A stretch of DNA of 64,000 nucleotides, taken from contig CM119264.1 in assembly GCA_051294375.1 (NCBI GenBank), positions 1,161,923 to 1,225,922 of the forward strand, read 5' to 3'. Position 1 is the first letter of the stretch; each line of letters opens with the position of its first letter. The position numbers and the translations under genes were made by a program. Below the pieces are notes generated by a model, which saw only the letters and a program-made list of their open reading frames with translations, was not told the origin of the DNA and ran no database searches. The stretch is from Paraspadella gotoi. Its lineage: Eukaryota; Chaetognatha. Of the stretch, positions 34,858 through 46,999 are shown piece after piece.

Positions 34858-36520
34858 CAAAGACACAAAGACGACATCGAAAACGCGAAGTGAAATCGTC
34901 TCACCCAAAATACGTTCACATTCGAAAAATGTGTGAACTCTGGGACTTAAACGAAGCCACTCACGGAAGCGTCTCACGTTTCGAATGACCCAAGAGTACC
35001 CAGTGCTGAGNNNNNNNNNNNNNNNNNNNNNNNNNNNNNNNNNNNNNNNNNNNNNNNNNNNNNNNNNNNNNNNNNNNNNNNNNNNNNNNNNNNNNNNNNN
35101 NNNNNNNNNNNNNNNNNNNNNNNNNNNNNNNNNNNNNNNNNNNNNNNNNNNNNNNNNNNNNNNNNNNNNNNNNNNNNNNNNNNNNNNNNNNNNNNNNNNN
35201 NNNNNNNNNNNNNNNNNNNNNNNNNNNNNNNNNNNNNNNNNNNNNNNNNNNNNNNNNNNNNNNNNNNNNNNNNNNNNNNNNNNNNNNNNNNNNNNNNNNN
35301 NNNNNNNNNNNNNNNNNNNNNNNNNNNNNNNNNNNNNNNNNNNNNNNNNNNNNNNNNNNNNNNNNNNNNNNNNNNNNNNNNNNNNNNNNNNNNNNNNNNN
35401 NNNNNNNNNNNNNNNNNNNNNNNNNNNNNNNNNNNNNNNNNNNNNNNNNNNNNNNNNNNNNNNNNNNNNNNNNNNNNNNNNNNNNNNNNNNNNNNNNNNN
35501 NNNNNNNNNNNNNNNNNNNNNNNNNNNNNNNNNNNNNNNNNNNNNNNNNNNNNNNNNNNNNNNNNNNNNNNNNNNNNNNNNNNNNNNNNNNNNNNNNNNN
35601 NNNNNNNNNNNNNNNNNNNNNNNNNNNNNNNNNNNNNNNNNNNNNNNNNNNNNNNNNNNNNNNNNNNNNNNNNNNNNNNNNNNNNNNNNNNNNNNNNNNN
35701 NNNNNNNNNNNNNNNNNNNNNNNNNNNNNNNNNNNNNNNNNNNNNNNNNNNNNNNNNNNNNNNNNNNNNNNNNNNNNNNNNNNNNNNNNNNNNNNNNNNN
35801 NNNNNNNNNNNNNNNNNNNNNNNNNNNNNNNNNNNNNNNNNNNNNNNNNNNATGCGATTTTTCTTGACTCTGAAATCCCTCGGTTGATATACAGCGAGTA
35901 TTTGTCTCCCTCTCTATCTCACCCATAAAACAAAAGAGGATTTGACGCTGATCCTTTGGATGACGTTCATCGTCGTCGTCGTCGTCGTCGTCTGTTTGTC
36001 TTTTGTCTCTTAGAATAATTTTTTTATTTTTATTTTTTTTTTTAATTAATTTTATTTTTATTGCGTTTCGTTATATATTTAAAGCTTTTCACTTACACCT
36101 CAACATGCTTAAACTTCCACAGCGATTTTATATTTAGTTCGTTTACAATTTGTTTGAGTTGACACAGTGGACACTAAATAAATTGCTACTTTGATCCTTG
36201 ACCCGAAATCTCTCTCTCTCTCTCTCTNNNNNNNNNNNNNNNNNNNNNNNNNNNNNNNNNNNNNNNNNNNNNNNNNNNNNNNNNNNNNNNNNNNNNNNNN
36301 NNNNNNNNNNNNNNNNNNNNNNNNNNNNNNNNNNNNNNNNNNNNNNNNNNNNNNNNNNNNNNNNNNNNNNNNNNNNNNNNNNNNNNNNNNNNNNNNNNNN
36401 NNNNNNNNNNNNNNNNNNNNNNNNNNNNNNNNNNNNNNNNNNNNNNNNNNNNNNTCTCTCCTTCATCCTGGGTCAAGCAAACAAAGATTCGAAGCAAAAG
36501 TCGAAAAGTCACTTGAGGAA

Positions 36521-36552
<32 letters not shown>

Positions 36553-36584
36553 GATAATGTATACATCGTGATTTAACCTCTCTC

Positions 36585-36590
36585 TTTCTC

Positions 36591-36650
<60 letters not shown>

Positions 36651-36652
36651 TC
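36585..36652 (+). repeat. (CTTT)n microsatellite
   Basis: Pure CTTT run, equivalent to 28805-28875. Confidence 0.95.
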
Positions 36653-37039
36653 CTTCCCTTTTTCCTAGAAATGTTTTTAATTTCCTCGTTACATTTTAAT
36701 CGCGTTAAAAATATTTTCGTTAAAATGGATCCAATCTTTTATTTTTTAACTTTTTCCCTTCACCAATGAAAATTGTGAGTTAGTAACAAGAACAGCGTTG
36801 GCATCAATGTGGAGTGGGTTGACAGAATGCCAACTTGTGTGCAGGAAATGCAATGCTGTTGACGCCCAGATGGAACAAGCGCTCCTCATAACGGGTTTTG
36901 CAATCTCGTTGCAACCTAGAGCTTAAAATATTTTTTTTTAAATTGTAATAAAAAGATTTACAAAGGGATTAAATAAAAAAAGCAAGTTCTTTAAGAGGGT
37001 GGGACTGAAGGGATTAAAAAAAGAAAAAGGAAATCAGAG

Positions 37040-37252
37040 AGCAGGAGGAGAGAGAGATTTGAGAGAGAGAGATGAGAGAGAGAGAGGAGAAGATTGAGAG
37101 AGAGAGAGAGTGTAGAGATGTGAGAGCGAAGTAGAGAGAGAGAGAGAGAGAGAGAGAAATAATTATTTACCTGGGAATTTTCTTTTTCTTCCTTCTCTCT
37201 CTCTCTCTTCTCTCTCTCTCTCTTCTCTTCTTCTCTCTCTCTCTCTCTCTCC
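37040..37252. repeat. (GA)n - core - (CT)n foldback, block B copy 2
   Basis: GA tract to 37156, core ATTATTTACCTGGGAATTTT, CT tract 37195-37252. Confidence 0.85.
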
Positions 37253-37533
37253 TCGAAGAAATAGCCTTTCCGAGGGCGGAGGGGGAATTCGGTGGCCAAC
37301 CGCGTCCGACAAGCCGAAGCGAAAATCGACCGACAAAAAAGGGGGGGCGACCTACAATTAACAAACCGACAAAAACAGCTGCCCTGGAATACGAAGGAAT
37401 AACGCAACAACAACGAACATTTGGACAAACGACTAACGAGCGACGGACGAATTTTCTCAAAAAATTTGTCGACTCAATTTCAATTTTTGTTTTCAAAAAT
37501 AAATTAATAAAAGAACAAGAAGTATAATAAAAA

Positions 37534-37814
37534 GAGGCCTTATTTTCCCAGCTCGCCCAATTTCAACTTAAATTATTATTTTTTAAACTACTTCTTATGA
37601 TTAAAGTATGGGTAATGGGTTTTAAGATTAGGTTTAGGATTACGGGTTAGGGATTAGATTTATTATTTAGGTTAAGGAATAAGTTAGATTAATTAAGTTA
37701 GTGATTAGGGTATAGATTAAAATTATTTTGATTTAGATTAAGGTTGGATCTTTAAATTTAAATTTAAAATTAAGGGATTAACCGAAAATTGGGCGCCTTT
37801 TTAGAAAAGAGAGC
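37534..37814 (+). mobile_element. TIR-type element E4 (copy 2)
   Basis: Left end GAGGCCTTATTTTCCCAGCT plus CGCCCAATTTC; right end CCGAAAATTGGGCGCC plus TTTTTAGAAAAGAGAGC. Imperfect inverted ends, TTAGGG-like interior. Confidence 0.55.
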
Positions 37815-38687
37815 AATAATAAGTTTTTGGCGGAAGTGAAATAGCGAAAGACAAACCGTAGAATTATAAAAAAAATATTTAAAAAAATTAAATTAAATCG
37901 GTTTTCGGCTTAGAAAAGAAGTTGGTTCGTTATTTTATTGTTAAAAGTGAGTTGTCACGAGAAAAAAAAGTATCAAAAATATATAAATTACAGAGAATGT
38001 CGCGAAACTTTGAGCTATTATTTAGAGAATAATACATTAAGATTTCATTTTACGTTTTAAATGTTTTTTTAACAGAATCAAAAAGAAAAAAGAAGAATTG
38101 AAAAGCGAAATGAACGAGAATGAAACCAAAATGAGGATGAAATGTTTCAACATCTCAGTTAAAAGTTATTCACCGAATTAATTTTTTTCTTTGAGAAACC
38201 GACGACGTAAAAATCCGTAAACATTTAAAGTTATAAACACAAACAACGTTAAACATTTTAACGTAAAAACGTAAACAACATAAAAAACTTTGAAAACCGG
38301 CACAAATAAAAAAAGACATTTAGGCCCCGAATTTAAAAAATAAAAATGTTTTGACTCGGAAGAGAAAAATCGAAAACTAAATTTCGAAAAACATCTTTTT
38401 TTTAATATATTTTTTTTATTTAAGAAGAAAATCATAAAAACGGATAAAAAGTTACGACGGTAAAAAAACACGAAACATAAAAAAAGAAAAGTGGCTGAGA
38501 AATGAAAAATATAAAGAACAACTCGAGGGAAAACTAAAGAAAGAAAGAAGAGTTTAAATGGTTGTTGATGGAGTAATACAGTGCTTATGTCAAAATATTT
38601 GGCAATTATACTATTTTGTCTTCGGCACGATTTCAAAATAGCAAATTCAACCACTTGATAAAAAAAATCATATGAAAATTGTACAAC

Positions 38688-38827
38688 CAATTGACATTAA
38701 TTAAATCCAATTGACATTAATTAAATCCAATTGACATTAATTAAATCCAATTGACATTAATTAAATCCAATTGACATTAATTAAATCCAATTGACATTAA
38801 TTAAATCCAATTGACATTAATTAAATC
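38688..38827 (+). repeat. 20-bp satellite, seven perfect units
   Basis: TCCAATTGACATTAATTAAA repeated seven times without change. The equivalents at 31470-31610 and 49010-49150 are the same array with many errors. Confidence 0.95.
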
Positions 38828-38872
38828 CCTTCGTTTGATAAATGAATAAATAAATTTCCCCTGACTTTGTAC

Positions 38873-38897
38873 NNNNNNNNNNNNNNNNNNNNNNNNN
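38873..38897. other. Assembly gap, 25 N
   Basis: The left flank ends CCCCTGACTTTGTAC, which is also how the contig at 46100 begins, so these two ends belong together. Confidence 1.
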
Positions 38898-41882
38898 GGA
38901 CTCTATGTTGTAATTTGGCTTAAGGGGATTTGGAGTTAGGGAGTAGCGATTAGGGATAGTGGAATTTAGGATGCGTTCAGGATTAAAATTCAGAGGGGAT
39001 CAGAACCAATTAAGGTATAGTCGGTTGAGATTAGCGTCAGGATTAGCGTGCTTCAGAGAGATTATGTTAACAGCGGATGATGGTTAGGTGAAATTGATGA
39101 TTATAAGTATAAGTTTTAATAGTTAATGTAGATTATACATATGGGTTTAATATATTAAGATCTTGAAAAAAATGGCCAAAAATGGGCGATCATTGAAAAA
39201 AGAGAGCTAATCGGGGCGACATTTGGAAAAGTAAGCGCCATGATATCGATTACGGAGTTATAGATAAAATTCATATTATTGTTCGAATTATTAACTGGTT
39301 TAATAAGTACAAGGGTATATATATTACACTGAAAGAAACAGTTTGAGATGGATAAAGAAGGAATATCGGGTTTAAAAATGAAAAATAAACAAAAAAAGGA
39401 AAGTTTGCGACTTTCAGCGTAAGAATGAGTTTTTTTTGTTTTGCATTAATGAGAATCCAGGAGAAAAAATTGATTTTTTCATCTCTCTCTCTTCTCTCTT
39501 CTCTCGCTCGTCACGTCGGAAGAGAGAGGAAGATCGCAGTCTTTTCTCTCTCATCTCTGTCGATCGTTACTGTCATCTCAACATCGTCTCCTCTTCTCAG
39601 TCTCTCTGCAGCACGAAAGGATGGTCTGTCACTCGGTAGCAGAAGCGGGAGAAAACAAAACGAGCGAGAATGGTGTTAGTTAATAGGGCTTATGGCCAGA
39701 ATTGTTGAGCGTGATGGAAGGTCGGGCGGAAGGATTCGACGATGAATCCTTTTTGTAATTAGGAGAACGATTGTTATCGTTGGGTTGGTTGGTTGGGTGA
39801 TCGGGTTGGTTGGGTTGGTCGGTTGGTTGCTGGTTGTCGTCGGGTTCCCATAAGACAATGTTCGAATTAATCTTCTTTTTTTAATTATAAAATGTTAACC
39901 GCACCACATAGATCAGGGGTAAATGTATTTATTCCAGATCAAACAAAAGGATTTAATTAATGCTACAAATTTGGGTTTCAAGCAAATTTATCATAATGAT
40001 GAGTATTGAGTTGTTATGCAAGTGGAGATTGGAGTAGCTATTATTGAAATCGGATGAGAGGCCGGGGTAAAGACAAACATAAGTATATATTGCCAAATAT
40101 TTGTGACCAATAAGCACTGTATTACTCCATCAACACATTTAAATCTTCGTTTCTTTCTTCTAGTTGTATGTACTCATGCGAAGTTGTCTCGTTATATTGT
40201 TTGTCAATTTCTCAGCAGATCCACATTTTCTTTTTTCATGATTTCGAGTATTATGTCTTTATTACGCAGTGCGGTAATATTTTATATGAGGTACAGATGT
40301 AGTTATGAGTACTTTCTTGAACCACACTCACTCAAAGAAAGAATATTATATATAAAATAAAAAAAGATGTTTTTTCGAAACCAATTTAAGTTTTCGATTT
40401 TGTCTCTTCACAGGATGCAACACACCATAATATTAATTTTAAATTCTGGGCGCTAAATGTCATTAATAATCTTTATTATAGAGTAGACAAGAAAAGGGTG
40501 TATTACAGAAAGTCATCTTAATAGTGTTGTTTAACGGTTTTATTTGAAGCCGGAGATGTCAAATGGATTTTGACGTTGTTATGAGTGTAAGCGTTATAAA
40601 GTGTAAGAGCGGGGATTTTTTAAGCGGGGTCGGGTCGGGGTGTTATTTCTCAAGAGGAAAAAAAAGAGATTAATTACGGTGGAATTATTTTAACTAGGGA
40701 GAATGGTTGAAACAATTTCAAATCTCATTTGTAGGGGTTTCATCTCTCGTTCATTTTCGCTTTTCAATCTCTTCTTTTTTTTCTTCTTTTTTATTTGTTA
40801 AAAAAACATTTTAAACGTAAATGGAAATCTTAATTATTTATTCTCCTAATAAATAGCTCAAGTTGTCGGCGAACATTCTTTAAATTTATCAAATTTTTGA
40901 TATTTTTTTTCTCGGTGACACTCACTTTTAACAATAAATAACGAACCATACTGTCTTCTTCTCTCTACAGCGAAACCGGAATTTAATTTTAATTTTTTTT
41001 AATATTTTTTTTATAATTCTACGGTTTTGTCTTTCGGCTTTCGCAACTTCCACGCCAAAGTAATGGACTCTGCTTCGATTGTTAAGGCGATGGGAATGTG
41101 CTTAATTTAATTTAATGGTAAGAAAAGATGACCATAAATATTCAAATAAAAAAATTGAGCTTGTTTTAATCGTCCGCTAATCGACTGGGGAACTTACATT
41201 AAATTCTAACCTTATTGCTTATAACCTGACTAAAATAATAGATCTGAAATACCCTACACTCATACCTAAACATAAAAATATGCAATTAACTCGTCTCAAT
41301 CAGGCTTCTTTCATGTGAGGCCAAATCTTTAATCCAATAAAAAGTAGGTTTAAAAATAATAATTATTTTAAGGTTTTCATGTAAAGTTGGGGGGCGAGTG
41401 GGAAAATAAAGTGGCACAGGAAAGGAGAGTACCGTACGAGTATATAGATTATTAACTTTCCGATCGTTTATTAAGTATTGTAGTATATTTGGAGAAACGA
41501 AAGAAAATGGGAAAGAGTTGAAGGGGATCGACAACCAGTTTAGGTAGATGAGTTGGGAGAAAATTGCCGATCGGTAGCTCGGTTAGTGAGAGCCAGGTAG
41601 GAGATGAGGAGAATGACGACCGCAGAGGGAATTGTGTGTTGAGAGGTGATGAGTAGGGTGAGTTAGTTCCTTAGTAACTTCGCCACCAGGGGTGTCATTA
41701 TCTTGGTCGGGGTTTGGGTTAAATATGGGTAGGGAGGGGTCGCCCCCGCCCTTTTATGTGGTCGGGGTACGGATTTTCGTCGGCTTTGTCGGGGACGGTT
41801 GGCCACCGAACTTCCCAACTGGGAGCCGCCCTCGGCAAGGCATTTCTTCGAACATGAGAGAGAAGAGAGGAGAAGAGAGGAG

Positions 41883-41913
<31 letters not shown>

Positions 41914-41985
41914 GACGAGAGAGCAGTATTGAGAGATGAGTAGCGACGAGGAGGAAGAAAAACTAAGAAAATTCCCAGTGTAAAT
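38898..41985 (-). other. Inverted partial copy of block B
   Basis: Reverse complement of roughly 29800-32462: GAGTTTTTTTTGTTTTGCAT at 39427 mirrors 32065-32085, CATAAGACAATGTTCGAA at 39850 mirrors 31700, TTCTACGGTTTTGTCTTTCG at 41015 mirrors 30545, and the CCGCCCTCGGCAAGGC region at 41827 mirrors 29960. It includes inverted copies of elements E5 (to 39240) and E4 (about 41010-41270). Fragmentary open frames here have no recognisable product. Confidence 0.8.
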
Positions 41986-42307
41986 ATATTTTTCTTTTCT
42001 GCTAGTCTCCTCTCTCACTCCTTCTCCTCTCTCATCTCCCTATCTCTCACATCTCTCTCTCCGTCGTCTCTCTCTTCGCGGTCCTCTCCTTCTCTTCTCG
42101 TCAAAATCACGTTTTCGACTCATCTCATCTCCTGCTCTCCTCCAGCACTTCTCTGTATGTATAAAATTATTGTCGTATTTGTAAGATACACCGTTTCATG
42201 TCCACGCACCCTCGTAAAAGAGACGCTTGCTCTTGTGTTATATATAAGCTTATATATCCTTGTTCGTTGAAATCCTTTTTTATTACTAAATAGATGGTTT
42301 AAAAAGA

Positions 42308-42508
42308 ATGTTTTTAAGAGCTCTGTTATGGGTATTAGGGCAACGAAGAGTGGCAACGGAACCGGTTAATGAGAAAGCGGATGTTCAATCTAGGGGCGTA
42401 GCAAAGCATTGGGGCGATATGTCCGGTGCATCTACTATAGAAGTTACCATCTGGGACACTACTACACCACATATGGACGCCAACGGCTGGTTCTTGTTAC
42501 TACAGTGA
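42308..42508 (+). CDS. Small unrecognised open frame or exon
   Basis: 66 codons, not repeat-encoded, in a unique stretch. The product contains EKADVQSRGVAKHWGDMSGA and TIWDTTTPHMDANGWF. TTACTACA|GTGAGT at the end looks like a splice donor and GGGTATTAG near 42337 like an acceptor, so an internal exon is possible. I do not recognise it. Confidence 0.2.
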   Translation: MFLRALLWVLGQRRVATEPVNEKADVQSRGVAKHWGDMSGASTIEVTIWDTTTPHMDANGWFLLLQ

Positions 42509-42659
42509 GTCACAGCATATGGTTTCATTGGTGACACTGAGAAAGATAGTTAAAAAACATAAAGAGAATTGGATCTCCCATTTTTACGAAAGATTTGTAA
42601 CTTAGAACGCGATTAAAAAAAAATGATAAGAATCGTAGAAAACCAGATTTATCTAAGGA

Positions 42660-43026
42660 TAGATGAGAAGAAAATTGGTTTTATAATATGAGAAACGGAA
42701 AGTAAAGAAGAAAGAAGGACATGAAAAGAAAAGAGAAGGGAAATAAGAGAAAAGAGAAAAAGTCCACGAACACACCAAAATAGTTAAGTAGAAAAAAGAG
42801 AAGAGGGAAATAAAAGAAAAAATAAACAAAGGGCAAGAAAAATGAAAAAGAGAAAGAGGAACAACGAGAAGAAAAAGTAAAAAAGTAGATAAAAAAAGAA
42901 GTAGAAAAAAAAGAGAAAGGGAAAGGAGGAAAAATAAAAAAAAAAAGTAAGAAGGGGCGAAGAAATTAGGAGAGCAGAAGTTTGGAAGGAAAGAAAGGGA
43001 GAATGAAGCCGTGAGAAAATGGGAGG
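42660..43026 (+). repeat. Purine-rich AAAGAGAAAAAG tract
   Basis: About 370 bases almost free of pyrimidines; frames in it are Phe/Ser or Lys/Arg repeats. Confidence 0.85.
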
Positions 43027-43260
43027 ATGAAAACTGTTGGCAGCGAATGGATGGAGGAAATTGGGAAGGAAAAAACGGAAGATATGCGGCAAAGATATGG
43101 CGGCAGCTATGAGGCAGGCAGGGCGGCCTTCGGCGGCCTTATGCGAGCGACGGGGGGGCGAACTAGCGCTTGCGAGAAAATCTGGGAAACTGCGCGCGGA
43201 TATGAGCGAGAGACGGGAGAGCTAACGGCAGAGCGGAGGGGAAACCGAAGTGGATGAAAA
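43027..43260 (+). other. GC-rich island with short open frame
   Basis: Contains GGCGGCCTTCGGCGGCC and several in-frame ATGs; the 76-codon frame (43027-43257) has no family resemblance. Stands out by CpG content. Confidence 0.25.
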
Positions 43261-45080
43261 ATGGTGGAAGAGAAGGGGGGCGGGAAGGGGGGGAGGGAGA
43301 AGGAGTGGGAGGTCTATACCGGAGCGATTAATAAGAACAGATGAGGAGGACGCAAGGAAGCACGCTGCGAAGGGAGCGGAGGCTGGCCTGGAGGCATAGC
43401 GGTGGAAACTACATACGGATCATAAGGAAGAAAATTGATAAAATTGTAGTGAAATAAGGCGTCGCTGATTGAAAGAACGTCATCAACAGTATTCATGTAA
43501 TGAAATATTAACAATATCATTAAGTACATGAAATAGTGTCTTAAAAGTAAATTCACGACATAATCTCTTAAGGGACCCAGAAATCTTTATGATCGATCCG
43601 TCAACATTTTGGTTACGAAAAGGAGTAATTTGAAAAAAAAAAAAAGAAAAAAAGAAAGAAAAGAAGAAAATCATCTTTTAATCGCCAAAAAAAAAAAAGA
43701 AAAAAAGGAAAAAGAAAAAAAGAAAAGAAGTTTTCCTTTTTCCTCTTTTTTATTTGGCGAAAAATCAGAAGTTTCATTGGTTTTTTAAGGAGGCGAAATT
43801 AGAAAAAAAACACCAGGTTTAATTTAAATATTTTGTTTTTAGTTTTTAAAGTTATATTCTATATACTATTTTAAGTTTCATCCTTTTCCTTTTTTCGAGT
43901 CTGAGAGGGAAAAAACAACGCGGTATTTATGCTGTTCAAAACAAAGTTTTATGAAATGAGTAGGACAGAGAAAATATAAAATATATTATCTTACACCATT
44001 TTATTTTCCCAAGAAAGAGAGAGAGAGAGAAACAAAAAAAAGAGAGTAGAGAGAGAGCGAGGAGAAGGGAGAGAGAGAGAGAGAGGAGAGAGAGGAGAGA
44101 GAGAGAGAGAGAGAGAGAAAGAAAAGAAAGAAAGAAGAAAGAAAGAAAGAGAGAGTAGGAGAGAGATCGCGTTACATAAAGCGCCTTTACTTAAAGAATT
44201 TCGACATCAATCTCAGTCTAAAGATTTTTTCCGGACTCAAACAACCCCCACAAAGGGTTTAAAGATGTCAACCATTAACCTGTGGCGATTTTTTAAAAAG
44301 ATTTTAAGTAAAGGACCGACTTCATATTCAACATAGATTAAAGACGCTTAATGAGAGATTTAAAATAACAATTAAGGAGAGGAACTACCCAAAACCGTGA
44401 GATCCGTTCGTCGAGTGACAACACTGAAAAAATCTTAAGCTATACTTTTAAATACATATTAATAAACAATTTAATAAGTAATAAATAATTCTAAGTTGGA
44501 GAACTACCAGAAACGTTTTTTTATGTACTAAGTTTCATTTTTCGTGTTTATATTCATTTTACTAATTCTTTGTTCTTTTAATTTTTTTTATCTAAAGGAC
44601 AGACAGTAAAAATTTGGCAAAAAAAAAAAAACAAATTTTTAGGTGTTGTTTTTTTGATTAAAACTAAAAAATATTTTAATCATAAAGAATCCCTATTTTA
44701 TGGTCTATATTCAAAAGGCGTATTTTCAATTATTAGGTTATGTTGAGTAATTTTTGACAGGTAATGAAATGAGGAAATAAAAAAATAAAAAAAATGTATT
44801 TTATCCAATGAGAAATAGTGTATGCAATATTGGTGTCACTCGGCGAACGGAGACGGTGGTAGTCTCTCGTTTTTTGTTCTAAAAAAAGCCGTCAACATTT
44901 CAATTCCTTGATTCTGGGATTTAATTTTAGCTATAATGATTATTAATCTAAATAATCTATTTTAAACTTAAACCATAACGTAAATCCTAGTAATATATTC
45001 ACTTTAGAAACTCTGACACGCTTAACAAACGACGCGACAAACTGCGCAATCTCCATAATTGACTTGAAAATCGACGCCAA
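43261..45080. other. AT-rich spacer with A-rich and GA tracts
   Basis: A-rich runs 43630-43730, GA/GAAA tract 44010-44155, otherwise AT-rich without a sustained frame. Confidence 0.65.
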
Positions 45081-45269
45081 TTCCCTTAGCAATCACAACT
45101 AATCTTTATAAAACCCTTAGCTCAAAACCTCACGCATCTAGCTGGGAAAAATCTCACCTTAAATCACTAACCTAATGCCTATCCTAATCCCTAACCTCTA
45201 GCCTAATCTTGATCTCAAGAAATTAATCTAATAAAGAATTTAATAAAAAAATGGGCGTTTTTGGGAAAT

Positions 45270-45480
45270 AAGGTCATCAAAGGCGTTAATGTGTTTCCTT
45301 CCGTTTGCATTTTCTAGATTCACGCGATCGTGAAGAAATCACAACAACAACAGCAACGACGACGACGACAACGACGACGCAGATGACGCCGTCGGCTGGC
45401 GGCGCTGCGGGCGTTCGTGCGACGGCGCCGGCGCGGATGATGCCGCGCCCTCTGCGTTGACGTCGAAAAAAAATAAATAA
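45270..45480 (+). promoter_or_regulatory. GC/CpG-rich segment about 0.7 kb upstream of the kinase start
   Basis: After a pyrimidine-rich TTTGCATTTTCTAG the sequence becomes rich in CAA/CGA repeats and then very GC-rich (GCTGGCGGCGCTGCGGGCG). It contains a 25-codon open frame, ATG 45383 to TGA 45460. It stands out from the AT-rich surroundings and lies at a consistent distance from the kinase ATG in both copies (again at 50500-50690). It could be a 5' non-coding exon, a CpG promoter or an upstream ORF; nothing visible decides which. Confidence 0.3.
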
Positions 45481-46058
45481 AAAAAAACGAAAGACAATAA
45501 AATAAAGTAATAATTTAAAAAAAAAAGAGAAAATAAGTCGTCGTTCGGCTCCGACAAAAGATGTTCTTTCGTCAAAAACTGTTTTTGCCATTAATTAATT
45601 TCATTACTCAAACTGTGATTTAAAATTAAAACAAAATAGCGAAACTCATCTTTCTTTTGTTTCACTTACCTTTTCAAATGCTCGTCAAACACACTCTCCT
45701 ATGCAAATAACCGTCCTGATTCATACTAAACATATTTCATAACTGAATTTATATTCGTTGCACATACAAGACCCTATGGAAGCCTTACATGGTAAGTAAA
45801 AGAATTGAAAAATTAAAGAATTGATATATTGAAGAATCTTTATTTGCTTAAAAGTATAACCAGCTTTGTCTTTAAGCTTATAACTTAATTTAATATATAT
45901 TATTTTGTAATAACTTTTTGATTTTTAAAAGTAACAATATATCACTCCCTAACTTTAACATTCCCTTATCTAAGCAACTAAAGCCTCAAATCAATAAATA
46001 TAAAATTATTTTAAGCTAAGTTTTTTTTAATTTTTATAATTATAATTAAACCAAAACC

Positions 46059-46089
46059 ATGCCACCCAATTTTTATCCAGACGCTTCAA
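46059..46089 (+). CDS. CDK16/CDK17/CDK18: Truncated duplicate of kinase exon 1 start
   Basis: The contig ending at the 46090 gap finishes with AACCATGCCACCCAATTTTT and continues to GACGCTTCAA, reading M-P-P-N-F-Y-P-D-A-S. It is the same sequence as 51408-51437, with two bases the other copy lacks, and it preserves the frame into exon 1. The rest of the exon is cut off by the gap. Confidence 0.7.
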
Positions 46090-46099
46090 NNNNNNNNNN

Positions 46100-46357
46100 C
46101 CCCTGACTTTGTACAAGTTATGGTGGGTTAAAATTTTATATTAAATAAAGAAGATTTTAATTCGAACATTGTCTTATGGAACCGACGACAACAACAACAA
46201 CGACAACAACAACGATAACAACAACAACAACAACAACAACGATAACAATCGTCTCATTATTAAAAAGGATTAAATCGTCGACTTCGCGACTTCAAAGCCA
46301 AAGGCAAAGTTTCTCTTCATTAATAAAAATTGTCGTCGTTGTTGTCGCCTTGTCGTT

Positions 46358-46447
<90 letters not shown>

Positions 46448-46974
46448 AAAAAAATCAATTTTCTCCCTGGATTCTCATTAATGCAAAACAAAAAAACTCA
46501 TTCTTACGCTGAAAGTCGCAACTTTCCTTTTTTTGTTTATTTCATTTTTTTAAACGATATCTTTTTATCTTTCATAATGTTTTTTAGTGAATATATATAC
46601 CTTGAACTTATTAAACTAATTTAATAATTGAAAATAATATGAATTTAATATAACTCCGTAATCATATCATGGCTTACTTTTCCAAATGTGCCCGATTTAG
46701 CTCTTTTTTCCAAGAGTGCCCATTTTTGGCCATTTTTTCAAGCAAGATTTTACATTTGAGAACCATAAATTTAATATACCTAATTATGAACTTAACGTTA
46801 TTAGAAATGCAATGACTTTAACGCATCGATCCCTAACATTACTTTCTGACCCTAATCCTGAACGCTAACTCCCAAGACCACCTATCCTTAAACTTCTGAC
46901 GGCCGAATTTAATCCTGAAACAGCTAATCCTAAACGCACTATCCCTGATCGCTACTCCCCAATCCAAATCTTAA
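46100..46974. other. Contig overlapping the end of block B copy 2
   Basis: Starts with the last bases of 38872 and continues into sequence matching 31640-32462 and 49195-50290. Holds (CAA)n 46187-46245, pure (GA)n 46357-46443, and the left part of element E5 (46672-46974). Confidence 0.8.
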
Positions 46975-46999
46975 NNNNNNNNNNNNNNNNNNNNNNNNN
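46975..46999. other. Assembly gap, 25 N
   Basis: Cuts element E5; the next contig starts in the GA tract of another block B copy. Confidence 1.

Larger units (their letters stand above)
32488..38872. other. Block B, copy 2 (without the 2.2 kb insertion)
   Basis: Same order as copy 1 with gaps at 33862-33871 (10 N), 35011-35851 (841 N) and 36228-36454 (227 N). The 841-N gap corresponds to about 850 bases in copy 1 (27357-28206), so it was sized correctly. No gene. Confidence 0.85.
45081..46089 (+). other. Upstream region of the kinase, first copy
   Basis: Matches 50290-51437 in order: CCTAACCTCTAGCCTAATC, the GC-rich segment, CAAATGCTCGTCAAACAC, TTTGCTTAAAAGTATAAC, and finally the kinase start. 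It ends at a 10-N gap within the first codons. Confidence 0.8.

Noticed and set aside
34961-35926. Open frames of 300 or more codons
   Set aside because: They consist almost entirely of the 841-N gap.
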